Assembly: GCA_037074615.1 (NCBI GenBank)
Contig: CM073535.1
Span: forward strand, 13,183,001 to 13,247,000
DNA: 64,000 nt
Reading direction: 5' to 3'
Source of the DNA: Leucaena leucocephala
Taxonomy: Eukaryota; Streptophyta; Magnoliopsida; Fabales; Fabaceae
In this document: positions 1-10,392 of the stretch, one piece after another
How positions within the stretch are numbered: position 1 is the first letter of the stretch
Layout of the letters: each line of letters opens with the position of its first letter
Position numbers and translations under genes: made by a program
Notes under the pieces: model-generated
Told to the model about the DNA's origin: nothing
The model's input: the letters and a program-made list of their open reading frames with translations, nothing else
Databases searched by the model: none

Positions 1-295
1 GTTACCTATAGATTTAAAGCTCCAGATGTGCTCTTTAAGCTCATAAAATTTCATTGAAAAGCTCATTCATTCACCATATAAAATTAACATTGGAATGTTA
101 CTGCCTCCAGTTGCTCACTTTATCTTAATTCCAGATTTTATCTCCAACTTGAAAAAATCATAAACTTATTTTTCTCTTCAATTTAAATATGTTATCTTCG
201 AGTATCCTTTTGAATCACTTCCTTTTGTTTTTTAGAATTAATTATGATTGTTTTAAGTTCATCACCTAATCTATAATTATATTATGAACAGTACC
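1..295 (+). repeat. Diverged fragment resembling the R1 LTR 3' portion
   Basis: No gene is visible. Bases about 180-290 resemble, in the same order, a segment near the 3' end of the R1 LTRs (compare about 39600-39720 and 53770-53880): a TTAGAATTAATTATGATTG stretch, then a CACCTAATCT-like stretch and ATGAACAGTA. The R1 terminus itself is absent, so this is a truncated and diverged piece. The match was made by eye and is approximate. Confidence 0.35.
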
Positions 296-319
296 CAGGA
301 CACTTAGTAATCACGTCAA

Positions 320-941
320 CTTTATTCGTCCTATGGGAAAACCAGTTGGAGGATGTGAATTCTTTACACTCACTTCCATGGAGAAACTCCAACCACACAT
401 AAATTTTTTGATAAATTGCACCCAAGTTGAAGCATTCATGCAGTAAGTTTATGTGCTCACCAACTTTTACACTTTATATATATTCCTCATTGACTCTAAC
501 AGTTACACTTCATTGTAGTACATTTAGAAATTATCTCAAGTAGCACCTATGAGGGTGCGCGTTCTTCTAAGATTGATAAGAAATTCCATAGAGTTCCCCA
601 GATGGTTCACATATCAAATATGTAATGACATCAACCCTTACATAGATGAACTCATAACCCTTTCCCTTGGTTGTTAGACAATGCAAAAAGGTATATAGTG
701 TATAATGTCAATGAGTTCAAGTTTTATACAGTTTTACATGATCAAGGATTACTCACACAAAACTCTAGAGTTTGTGGCACATTCAGGAATAGATGTTACA
801 CTAACAGTAGTGATGTCGATATGCATTTTGGAAGTGTCACTTACTATAGAAAGTTGATTGACATCTTTGAGTTAAGTTACCTGCTTTTCACCATAACGTT
901 GTTTAAGTACTCGTGGGCAAACACGACAACTTCACTGGGAC
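320..941 (+). pseudogene. CACTA transposase remnant, DUF4218 end and DUF4216 N-terminal part
   Basis: Frame translation of 324-442 gives a peptide with IRPMGKPVGG, FTLTSMEKLQPH and NCTQVEAFM, the pattern of the DUF4218 C-terminus in plant CACTA transposases. A GTAAGT donor at 443 and an AG near 520 suggest an intron. Then IEFPRWFTYQICNDINPYI leads, after a frameshift near 670, into an open frame (671-941) containing FKFYTVLHDQGLLTQNSRV and DIFELSYL, typical of DUF4216. Frameshifts and a lost splice frame mark it as a pseudogene. It is cut at 941 by Copia-A; the frame resumes at 9855 when one copy of the GGGAC duplication is removed. Product role in the living family: subunit of the CACTA transposase. 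Confidence 0.7.
937..941. repeat. Target-site duplication of Copia-A (left copy)
   Basis: GGGAC at 937-941 is repeated at 9850-9854, directly outside the TG...CA-type ends of Copia-A. Five bases is the usual copia duplication length. Confidence 0.9.
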
Positions 942-2796
942 TGTAAGGAATTGGAAGATACGCAACAGAAATTAACTTAAAAATTTTTCCATTCCCTGCC
1001 AGGATCTACCGTATGTGTTTAAGTCAAGTGGAAAGAAGTATTACCCTCAGTATTCAGTCGTGACTTTCTCTGTTTCTGGTTGCGACGTCTACAGCTTTTC
1101 TCCGCAGCTCGTCATCTCTTTTCGATCGCAAGAAGTCGATGACTCAGGTCGACTTCCTCTACTGGTATCCACACGAACAACGTTCCAACCACGAATGACG
1201 TGCTAGCGCCTCCTGTCCCTCTAGGGCTTACTCAAGAATTCGTCATCTCCGTCTCTATTTCGGCAGTTTCTTATCTGTAAACCTTTTGTAAATTCCCATT
1301 CAAACTTTTTTTGTCCCAACCGTAGATTTTAAATATCATATATATCAGATGCTATGCGTGTTACCACAGACTTGGATTTTTGGAATTAATCTTATATTAA
1401 TTCTAAAATTAATACAATATCATATATTGTATAATTTGATAAGAAACTAATTAAATAAATAGTGTTTGTATTAAATCCTTTCCACATATTTAATTCACCC
1501 ATTTATTTAATTTAAAATAAAGATAAGACGGAATTACATTTGATTTATTCTCATAAATCAAATTTGAGATATCATATCAATTTGAATTTCAAATTCAAAC
1601 GTGATAGAGATTTAATTTTATCCTTATAAATTAAATCTTGTAAATATCTCTTATATGAGATATCATATCAATTTGAATTTCAAATTCAATGTGATAGAGA
1701 TTTAATTTTATCCTTATAAATTAAATCTTGTAAATATCTCTTATATGAGATATCATATCAATTTGAATTTCAAATTCAAACGTGATAGAGATTTAATTTA
1801 TCCTTATAAATTACATCTTGTAAATATCTCATATAATATATATATATACGAATTTATATATATACGAATATAAATATAAATAAATATATACATCCACCGT
1901 GGATCATTCATTGAATCTGGACATGCCTTAAATTCAATAAATATGGACATCATAGCTCGTGTTGGGCTATTTTGTGTGCGACCCTGTAGGCCCATATGAA
2001 GTTGGCAGTGGGCCATTTACTATACTGACTCACAAGTCGCAAGCGGTCTCTAGCAAGACATCACGACTACCCAAATCATATGAGGATCGATAAATGATGT
2101 AACCTTTTATACAACCATATCATGTCCCTTTTGTCACACGATATTTTGGTCATGGATGAGGCATGGAGGATGTCATCCTCCTATTCCTGACCGTTACTTT
2201 CTCGATCCCTAAGTAGTCTGACTATAGAAATAGAACTACCTTTCTATTACAGTATGGCCATACATTTCTCAGACTCACTCATCGAGGGGCCCAGTACTAT
2301 CTCTCTACGAATGTGAGGGAGAAATTCCATCTTGACCATTCACATTCCTCCGCATGAAAAACCACTAAGCCCAAACATAGTCTTTATGATCACTCGATCA
2401 AAAGTGACTTTTGACTAGGTCAAAGCTGAGCGTTTGTCATGTAGGAATCCATGATGATCTCAGGTCAAAGGGCATAGTGATATGGTTTGTATATGAGAGA
2501 AGCTTATGACTTAACCCATGCAGCTCTCTCATAGCGGGTCAGTCCAACACCTTGTACTCTTACATGTGTCTATGACTTTGATTTATATCTCTATACATCT
2601 TGAAAGTCATACTAGTCTTATTTCATCTCTGCTCCCGCATAGATGACCGACCAGGGACATTTAGGATAAGATCATGAGTTATCCAAGGATGGTCATCACA
2701 GTAAACATGCAAATAATATGATAACAGAATTAATAAATTCATAAATCAATAATGTTCATAAGACAATGATTGGCCCCTAGGGCACAATTTCTAACA
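942..2796 (-). repeat. Copia-A 3' LTR
   Basis: This 1855-bp LTR runs on the element strand from TGTTAGAAATTGTGCCC (ending at 2796) to CCAATTCCTTACA (942). It matches 8008-9849 along its whole length. It carries about three tandem 90-bp units at 1566-1836. The short ORFs in it are fortuitous. Confidence 0.92.
1566..1836. repeat. 90-bp tandem repeat, three units, in Copia-A 3' LTR
   Basis: Units start at about 1566, 1657 and 1747, each opening GAGATATCATATC. Every unit contains the near-perfect palindrome TTTGAATTTCAAATTCAAA (one central base). The same array is present in the other Copia LTRs (8633-8905, 14099-14360, 40585-40848), so it is a family trait. It lies in the element-strand 3' half of the LTR. 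Confidence 0.85.
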
Positions 2797-2811
2797 ACCT
2801 CCCACTTGCAC
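2797..2811 (-). other. Copia-A polypurine tract
   Basis: On the element strand GTGCAAGTGGGAGGT directly precedes the 3' LTR start TGTTAG. This purine-rich stretch is in the right place to prime plus-strand DNA synthesis. Copia-C has the same sequence. Confidence 0.85.
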
Positions 2812-5800
2812 TGGGTACAATCATTAATTTGACTAATTCCCATTGACCTAACATGACGCTCATGCTTTGCCTGCATAAGCAACTTTGTTAGAGGATCAGC
2901 AACATTATCTTCTCATGCTACTTTACATATTTTTATATCACCTCTATCGTTGATTTCTCTGATAAGATGAAATCGCCTGAGTATATGCTTGGTCCTTTGA
3001 TATGACCTAAGCTCTTTGGCCTGTGCAATGGCACCGCTATTGTCACAAAGCAAAGTTGTTGGATCTGAGATGGTAGGTATCACCCCTAGTTTCGTGATGA
3101 ACTTCCTGATCCAAATAGCTTCCTTAGCTGATCAGATGCTGCTATATAATCAGCTTCCATTGCAGAATCTGCTACAATACCCTGTTTAGAACTCTTCCAG
3201 CTTACTGCTCCATTATTGAGGAGGAATATATATCCAGACTGCGATTTTTGGTCGTCTTGGTCAGTTTGGAAACTTGCATATATGTAACCAGTTACACAGA
3301 GTTCATTATCCAATCCACCATAAACCAAAAATAAGTCCTTAGTCCTTCTTAAGTACTTAAGGATATTCTTGACAGCAGTCTAATGGCCCTCACCAGGGTC
3401 CTGTTGATATCTGCTAGTCATACTTAAGGCAAACGAGACATCCGGTCGAGTACATAACATGGCAAACATGATAAATCCTATGGCTGAGGCATATGGAACT
3501 TTACTCATACGACCTCGCTGATCAGATGTACTAGGACACATATCTTTGCTGAGGTGAATACCATGAGACATGGGTATGAAACCCCTCTTTGATTCGTGCA
3601 TACTGAACCTATGCAGTATTTTGTCTATGTATGTACTCTGAATGAGTCCTATAAGTCTTTTAGATCTATCTCTATAGATCCTGATTCCTAGGATGTAGGT
3701 GGCTTCACCCAAGTCTTTCATCGAGAAAGACTTTCCTAACCAAGACTTGACAATCTGCAAGGTAGGAATGTCATTTCCAATAAGTAGGATGTCATTGACA
3801 TAGAGTACCAAAAACACAACTGTGCTCCCACTAACCTTCTTGTACACACAAGGTTCATATATATTTTGAAGAAATCCAAACTCTTTGACTACTTCATCAA
3901 AACGATGATTCCAACTCTGAGAGGCTTGCTTCAGTCCATAAATGGACCTTTGAAGCTTGCACACTTTACCAGAGTCCTCGGAATGCACAAACCCTTCAAG
4001 TTGTGTCATGTACACATCCTCAAAGAGCTTTCCATTAAGGAAGGTTGTCTTGACGTCCATCTGCCATATTTCATAGTCATAATATGCTGCTATGGCAAAG
4101 AGGATTCTGATTGATTTGGCCATTGTAACTAGGGAAAAGGTCTCATCATAGTCCACACCATGAGTTTGAGTAAATCCTTTTGCAACCAGTCGTGCCTTGA
4201 AGACATTTACATTGCCATCCATGTCAGTTTTCTCCTTAAAAACCCACTTACACCCGACAATTTTTACACCTTCAGGTGGGTTGACTAAGGTCCAAACCTG
4301 ATTGTCGTACATGGATTGCATCTCATACTTCATGGCATTAAGCCATTTTTCAGAGTTTGATCCCACTATAGCTTCTCGATAGGTAGTCAGCGCATTATGC
4401 TCAATGAGCAACACATCACAACTGTCAGAAATCAGACATCCATATCTCTGAGGCTGAAGTCATATCCTATTAGATTTCTGTGGACCTTGCGTGACTTGAG
4501 GAGACTCAACAACTTGTTGTGAGTCTTCTTTATTTTCTATATACAGTTTTGTGGTGTCTTATGGCTCTCGAACTTCTTCGAGGTGTACCTTTCTCCCACT
4601 GGTTCTTTTAGAGATAAATTCTGGTTTGAGAAAGATACCATTTCTGACAACAAACACTTTGTTATCAACAGGGTTGTAGACATAGTATCCCTTGGTTTCC
4701 TTAGGATATCCCACAAAAAGGTACTTTGAGGATTTGGGCGCTAATTTGTCTGAGGCTTATTGCTTAACATAGACCTCGCATCCCCAAATCTTGAGGAAAG
4801 ACAAACTAAGCGTCCTCCCAGTCCATATCTCATACGGAGTCTTTTCAATTGCCTTAGATGGAACACGAATGAGTGTGAACGCAGCTGTCTCTAGGGCATG
4901 GCCCCAAAAGGAGGGTGGAAGATCTGTTTGACTCATCTTGGATCGAACCATATCTAATAGTGTTTGATTCCTCCGTTCAGAAATACTATTCCATTGTGGT
5001 GTCCCTCGAGGAGTCAATTGTGAGACTATCCCACAACTCCTAAGATGATCTATGAACTCTTGGCTCAAATATTCACCACCCCGATCAGATCGAAGGGCTT
5101 TAATTATTTTGCCAAGCTGGTTTTGTACTTCATTTTGAAATATTTTGAACATTTCAAAAGATTCGGATTTATGCTTTATCAGATAGATGTACCTATATCT
5201 GCTAAAATCATCTATGAATGTTATGAAGTACAAATAACCTCCTCTGGTATTTATGTTCATCGGTCCACACACATCTGTATGTATGAAGCCCAATAAATCA
5301 GTGGCCCTCTCACTGTGCCCAGTGAAAGGGACTCTGTCAGCTTTCCTAACAAGCAAGACTCGCAAGTGTCATATGATTCAAAATCAAATGAGTTGAGAAA
5401 TCCATCTTGATGGAGTTTAGAAATGCGTTTCTCATTTATGTGGCCCAAACGACAGTGCCAGAGGCATGTCGGATTCAAATCATTTGGTTTGAACATTTTG
5501 GCAGTTATGTTATAGAAATTTCCATGATTGGGTTGTTCCAAATTTAATATGTAATTATCAACATGCAAATCACCATGAGCATAGAAAATATCATTACGAT
5601 AAATAGAACATCTACTATTCCTAGCAATGGAAGTGAAACCTTCCTTATCCAAATAAGAAAGTGAAACTATGTTACTACTTAAAGCAGGAACATAATAGCA
5701 AATATTCAAAACTAACAAAAGACCAGTGGGCAGAACTAATTCATAAGTGCCTACAGCTAACGCAGCAACCCTTACTCTGTTTCCAACTCGTAGGTCAACC

Positions 5801-5994
5801 TCACCCTTTTTCAGCTTCCTACTGTCCTTTAGTCCCTGCACATTTGTACAAATGTGAGAACCACATGCAGTATCTAATACCCATGAGGTGGAAGTAGAAA
5901 GATGAATGTCTATAACATCAATACCTGAAGCGATAGCCCCGCTATCCTTCTCTTTCTTTTTCAGATCTTTGATGTAGAGTTTGCAATTCCTCTT
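2811..5994 (-). pseudogene. Copia-A pol remnant (protease, integrase, RT, RNase H)
   Basis: Aligns throughout with Copia-C pol. From the N-terminal side: protease segment (WVLDTACGSHIC near 5880), gag-pre-integrase zinc finger with intact C-x2-C (YDTCESC), integrase core (IHTDVCGP, RSDRGGEYLS, ISERRN), reverse transcriptase (3380-4414) and RNase H (3086-3328). Breaks seen against Copia-C: one-base deletions near 5330 and 3130, CAA-to-TAA stops near 4559 and 4758, a TGA near 4430, and TGG-to-TAG at about 3383. The RT active-site box is YVND instead of YVDD. Many of the changes are C-to-T or G-to-A. The encoded enzymes would have reverse transcribed and integrated the element; this copy cannot. 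Confidence 0.92.
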
Positions 5995-6792
5995 CTAATG
6001 ACCAGGTTCATTGCAGAAGAAGCAGACTCCTTCCTTCGGAGGCTTTGCCTTCTTTGGTGCAGGCTTGGTTTCAGGCTTGCCTGACTCTTTGGTCTTACCT
6101 GATGAGCCATGACCCTTCTCCTTGCCTTTGCCTTTCTTTTTCATACCCTTTCCTTTCTGAACCATCAAAACACTACTGGGATTCTTCTTAAGACTCAGAT
6201 CAGTAGTTTTAAGCATCCCATGCAGTTCAGAAATAGATTTCTCCATGTTGTTCATGTTGTAGTTCATGACAAACTGGTCATAACTTTCTGGGAGTGAGTT
6301 CAAGATCAAATCCGTAGCTAACTCCTGGCTCATGGAAAATCCAAGCCTCTCAAGGTGATCAATATACCCCTTCATCTTTAAGACATGAGTACTGACTGAT
6401 GCACCTTCAGCCATCTTGCAGGAATGTAAGGCCTTAGTGGTCTCATACCTCTCTTGCCTTGCCTGTTGCTGGAACATTTCCTTGAGATGCACAATCATCT
6501 CATAAGCCTCCATGTGTTCCAGATCTCTTTGGAGCTCCAGAACCATGGTGGCTAGCATCAAGCATCCCACAACGACTGAGTCTTCCTTATGCTTCGTGTA
6601 AGCATCTCTCTTAGCTCTAGGAGCATTGGCCACTGGCTCCTCAAGAATAGGTTGATCTAGGACATGCGCCTTTCTTTCCTGCTTGAGAACAATTCTCAAG
6701 TTCCTAAACCAGTCAAGAAAGTTTGTCCCATTGAGTTTGTCCTTCTCAAGGATAGATTGCAGCGATAATATAGCAGTATTACTAGTCGTCAT
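5995..6792 (-). CDS. Copia-A gag (capsid/nucleocapsid), open to a stop in the zinc knuckle
   Basis: This 265-codon ORF starts MTTSNTAILSLQSILEKDKL. A UBN2/Copia-gag capsid-type region follows (LNGTNFLDWFRNLRIVLKQE, then the CKMAEGASVSTHVLKMKGYI segment), then a lysine-rich tail, and it ends CFFCNEPGH plus TAG. The H is the third ligand of a CX2CX4HX4C zinc knuckle; the frame after the stop continues KRNC, supplying the fourth. The stop therefore truncates the RNA-binding finger and separates gag from pol. The ORF is otherwise intact although pol is badly broken. ATG 6792 is the only start consistent with the copy in Copia-C. Gag would form virus-like particles and package element RNA. Confidence 0.88.
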   Translation of the reverse strand: MTTSNTAILSLQSILEKDKLNGTNFLDWFRNLRIVLKQERKAHVLDQPILEEPVANAPRAKRDAYTKHKEDSVVVGCLMLATMVLELQRDLEHMEAYEMIVHLKEMFQQQARQERYETTKALHSCKMAEGASVSTHVLKMKGYIDHLERLGFSMSQELATDLILNSLPESYDQFVMNYNMNNMEKSISELHGMLKTTDLSLKKNPSSVLMVQKGKGMKKKGKGKEKGHGSSGKTKESGKPETKPAPKKAKPPKEGVCFFCNEPGH

Positions 6793-7994
6793 GATTCTAC
6801 AATTAAAATATGCAATTGAATTAGCAATCTCCCACTAAATAAATAACCCTCAATGCAATAGTTAGTGGGCTAAGATCCATATTTGGCTCAAACTTAAGTC
6901 TGCTTTGGCAGGACGCTTAAATTAAGTTATTTAGGTAGGTAACACCTTTACCAATTACATCAAATGTAATTCTTAGATGTTCATGAGATTCTATTATCAT
7001 ATAATCTGGCATGTTTTTAATCCCATCTAATGCCTTGAGACCCAAAACTGTTTTGTTAATCTCAATTAAGTTAAACAATAATAAACATGTGAGAGTAGCA
7101 CCATTACACTTGCTTATCTCCCCAAGATAACTCAAATGCACCCACTTTGGCGAAGTCTACAATTGAGCGATCGAGGTTTTGACAAGTGTTCATAAATTGA
7201 CAGCATTATGACTTAAGATTTCTTTTAGAGTGCTTAATTTAACTATATGGTTTATAAGAATGCATGTTTCTTAGTTTGTATCTTATACAAGTAATATGCA
7301 TGTGCTGATATTATCATAAGATGCATAATTTAAACATGATACAATATGACTCACCTATCTTAAGTCCACTCAAGCCAATGAGAGGAGCTCTCTATTAAGA
7401 AAAGGGAAATTACATATAGAAACCTCTTTTAACATTCGAGGGGAGTGAGATGAGAAGATAAGGTATATTAAGAGTATATAGAGGAAAGCACGATACGCAG
7501 GCCTTTAAAAATTACAACACTTGCAATCTAGAACCATATTGTTCACCATACCCAAACATTCAAGAATCAATATTCAGATTTAATTGAAGGGCAATTAATA
7601 TTTCAAAACTAAAACATTCACAAAACAGTATATGTTACAGTTACGTTGCGCTACGAATAGGTAGTTACGGCAGTCCTACTAGTCGATTAGTGGGCGGCGG
7701 TCCCGCTAGCCGGTTAGTGGGCGGGGTCTGGGGCAGCGGCCCGAGAATTTTTTTTTTGTTTCATAAATAATCATGAATCTAAATTCATTTTTCTTAGACC
7801 CCATCAATATTAACTGGTCAAATCAAAACGCATGCACTACTAATTTCAATTCCCTTTCAGATTCGTTATATGTCATACATAAAACGGATTCCTTATATAT
7901 CACACATAAAACACATGTTATCATATGATCGGCTACGACTAACACATATCATATGAATCAACAATCAAGCGTAACTTAAACACAAAACGGCATG
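6793..7994 (-). other. Copia-A 5' untranslated leader
   Basis: About 1.2 kb of mostly AT-rich DNA lies between PBS and gag. It includes a 74-codon ORF (6917-7141) also open in Copia-C but without visible constraint. A GC-rich patch contains a diverged 27-bp tandem duplication (7669-7722). No splice sites were established. Confidence 0.7.
7669..7722. repeat. 27-bp tandem duplication in the Copia-A leader
   Basis: 7669-7695 and 7696-7722 share the frame GGCrGTCCyrCTAGyCGrTT with an AGTGGGC end. They differ mainly by C/T and A/G transitions. Copia-C carries only one short remnant at about 46690-46720. Confidence 0.7.
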
Positions 7995-8006
7995 GCTCTA
8001 ATACCA
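7995..8006 (-). other. Copia-A primer binding site (initiator tRNA-Met)
   Basis: On the element strand TGGTATTAGAGC lies one base inside the 5' LTR. It differs by one transition from TGGTATCAGAGC, the usual copia site complementary to the 3' end of initiator tRNA-Met. Confidence 0.88.
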
Positions 8007-8007
8007 C

Positions 8008-9849
8008 TATAAGGAATTGGAAGACACGCAGCAGAAATTAACTTAAAAATATTTCCATTCCCTGCCAGGATCTACCGTATGTGTTTAAGTCAAGTGGAAA
8101 GAAGTATTAACCTCAGTATTCAGTCGCGACTTTCTCAGCTTCTGGTTGCGATGTCTATAGCTTCTCTCCACGGCTCATGATCTCTTTTCGATCGTAAGAA
8201 GTTGACGACTCAGGTCAGCTTCCTCTACTGGTATCCACACGAACAGTGTTCCAACCACGAACGACGTGCTAGCACCTCCTGTCCCTCTAGGGCTTACTCA
8301 AGAATTCGTCCTCTCCGTCTCTATTTCGACATTTTCTTATCTGTAAACCTTTTGCGGATTCCCGTTTATCCTTTTTTCTGTCCTAACCATAGCTTCTAAA
8401 TATCATATATATCGGACTCTATGCATGTTACCATAGACTTGGATTTTTGGAATTAATCTTATATTAATTCTGAAATTAATACAATATTATATATTATATA
8501 ATTTGATAAGAAACTAATTAAATAAATAGTGTTTATATTAAATCCGTCCCACATATTTAATTCACCCATTTATTTAATTTAAAATAAAGATAAGACGGAA
8601 TTACATTTGATTTATTCTTATAAATCAAATTTGAGATATCATATCAATTTGAATTTCAAATTCAAACGTGATAGAAATTTAATTTTATCCTTATAAATTA
8701 AATCTTGTAAATATCTCTTATATGAGATATCATATCAATTTGAATTTCAAATTCAAACGTGATAGAGATTTAATTTTATCTTTATAAATTAAATCTTGTA
8801 AATATCTCTTATATGAGATATCATATCAATTTGAATTTCAAATTCAAACGTGATAGAGATTTAATTTATCCTTATAAATTAAATCTTGTAAATATCTCTT
8901 ATATATAATATATATATACAAATATAAATATAAATAAATATATACATCCATCCTAGATCATTCATTGAATCTGGACATGTCTTAGATTCAATGAATCTAG
9001 ATATCGTAGCTCGTCTTGGGCTATTTTGTGTGCGACCCTGTAAGCCCATATGAAGTTGGCAGTGGGCCATTTACTATACTGACTCACAAGTCACAAGCGG
9101 TCTCTAGCAAGACATCACGACTACCCAAATCATATGAGGATCGATGAACGATGTAACCTTTTATGCAACCATATCATGTCCCTTTTGTCGCACGATATTT
9201 TGGTCATGGATGAGGCATGGAGAATGTCATCCTCCTATTCTTGACTGTTACTTTCTCGATCCCTGAGTAGTCTGACTATAGAAATAGAACTACCTTTCCA
9301 TTACAGTATGGCCATACATTTCTCAGACTCACTCATCGAGGGGCCCAGTAATACTCTCTATGAATGTAAGGGATAAATTCCATCTTGACCATTCATATTC
9401 CCCCGCACAGAAAACCACTAAGCCCGAACATAGTCTTTATGATCACTCGGTCAAAAGTGACTTTTGACTAGGTCAAAGCTGAGCGTTTGTCATGTAGGAA
9501 TCCATGATGATCTCAGGTCAAAGGGCATAATGATATGGTTTGTATATGAGAGAAGCTTATGACTTAACCCATGCAGCTCTCTCATAGCGGGTCAGTCCAA
9601 CACCTTGTACTCTTACATGTGCCTATGACTTTGATTTATATCTCTATACATCTTCAAAGTCATACTGGTCTTATTTCATCTCTGCTCCTGCATATATGAC
9701 CGACCAAGTACATTTAGGGTAAGATCATGAGTTATCCAAGGATGGTCATCACAGTAAACATGCAAATAATATGATAACACAATTAATAAATTCATAAATC
9801 AACAATGTTCATAAGACAATGATTGGCCCCTAGGGCACAATTTCCAACA
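8008..9849 (-). repeat. Copia-A 5' LTR
   Basis: This 1842-bp partner of 942-2796 begins TGTTGGAAATTGTGCCC on the element strand (from 9849). Its inner end reads CCAATTCCTTATA, a mutated CA terminus. It includes three 90-bp tandem units (8633-8905). It should hold the promoter, but I could not assign a TATA box with confidence. Confidence 0.92.
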
Positions 9850-9854
9850 GGGAC
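9850..9854. repeat. Target-site duplication of Copia-A (right copy)
   Basis: GGGAC, identical to 937-941. Confidence 0.9.
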
Positions 9855-10104
9855 TTACCATTGACCACCTATACATCACCTCTATTAATTTCTCTATACG
9901 CATTCATACGAGGGAATCTGAGGATGACGAGCCATATATTCTTGCATCCAAGGCACTACAGGTTTACTATGTGTAGAACAAGAAGCATAAAGACTATAAT
10001 ATATAGTTGTCCACCTCAAGTCATGAAATCTTTATAACATGGGTATTGGTGATATTACTTATGATATTGAGCCCTATCAACTGATGAATTTTGAAGACTT
10101 CTTC
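9855..10104 (+). pseudogene. CACTA transposase remnant, DUF4216 C-terminal part
   Basis: This continues the frame broken by Copia-A. Read directly from the ...TSLG codons at 932-941, it gives LTIDHLYITS and then TRESEDDEPYILASKALQVY, matching the end of DUF4216 (acidic residues, PYILASxAxQVYYV). A TAG follows QVYYV, and the remaining residues (NKKHKDYNI) are still recognisable past the stop. Exact frame continuity across the 8.9 kb insertion is strong evidence that both pieces were one exon. The downstream acidic region (about 10070-10120) is too decayed to read. Confidence 0.7.
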
Positions 10105-10392
10105 CCTCAAGAACATGATAATTTAACTATTGTCAGGTATATGTATTTTATTACATTATTAGGTACTATTTTTCTCTAAATATATTTAATTATAATCATA
10201 ACAATAATTTTTTTAACATAATCAATTATCTCTATCACTAATATAGTAATTTCCTTTTATACATAAATTAAATATGTGCAAATAATTCAAAATTGGTTCA
10301 ATTTTTTAAAAATTAAACTTTTGGTATTTCTAGCGTTTAGAGCGCTGCTAGAAATTGTCCTGAGATAAAATTGCTAGAAATGCTTCCCAAAC
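10105..10392 (+). repeat. CACTA 3' region and subterminal motifs
   Basis: AT-rich and non-coding. From about 10333 it contains TCTAGCG, CTGCTAGAAATTG and GCTAGAAATGC, the same short motifs that recur at 16130-16510 next to the CACTA end. This is the evidence that the R1 LTR starting at 10393 was inserted into CACTA subterminal DNA. Confidence 0.5.

Larger units (their letters stand above)
942..9849 (-). mobile_element. Copia-A, full-length Ty1-copia retrotransposon, inactive
   Basis: A complete but decayed copia element on the minus strand. In transcription order it has a 5' LTR (8008-9849), an initiator-Met tRNA PBS (7995-8006), a leader of about 1.2 kb, gag (5995-6792), a broken pro-int-RT-RH region (about 2811-5994), a PPT (2797-2811) and a 3' LTR (942-2796). 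A perfect 5-bp target duplication (GGGAC) flanks it, so it is one intact insertion event into the CACTA transposase. The LTRs differ by scattered substitutions and small indels, so the insertion is not recent. The reverse transcriptase has lost an active-site aspartate and the frame is broken many times; it cannot be autonomous. Confidence 0.93.

Noticed and set aside
6917..7141. Leader ORF of 74 codons upstream of Copia-A gag, also open in Copia-C (45938-46195) as 85 codons
   Set aside because: Most of the differences between the copies change the amino acid, so the ORF shows no sign of protein-level selection. Openness in two recent sisters is expected from shared ancestry.
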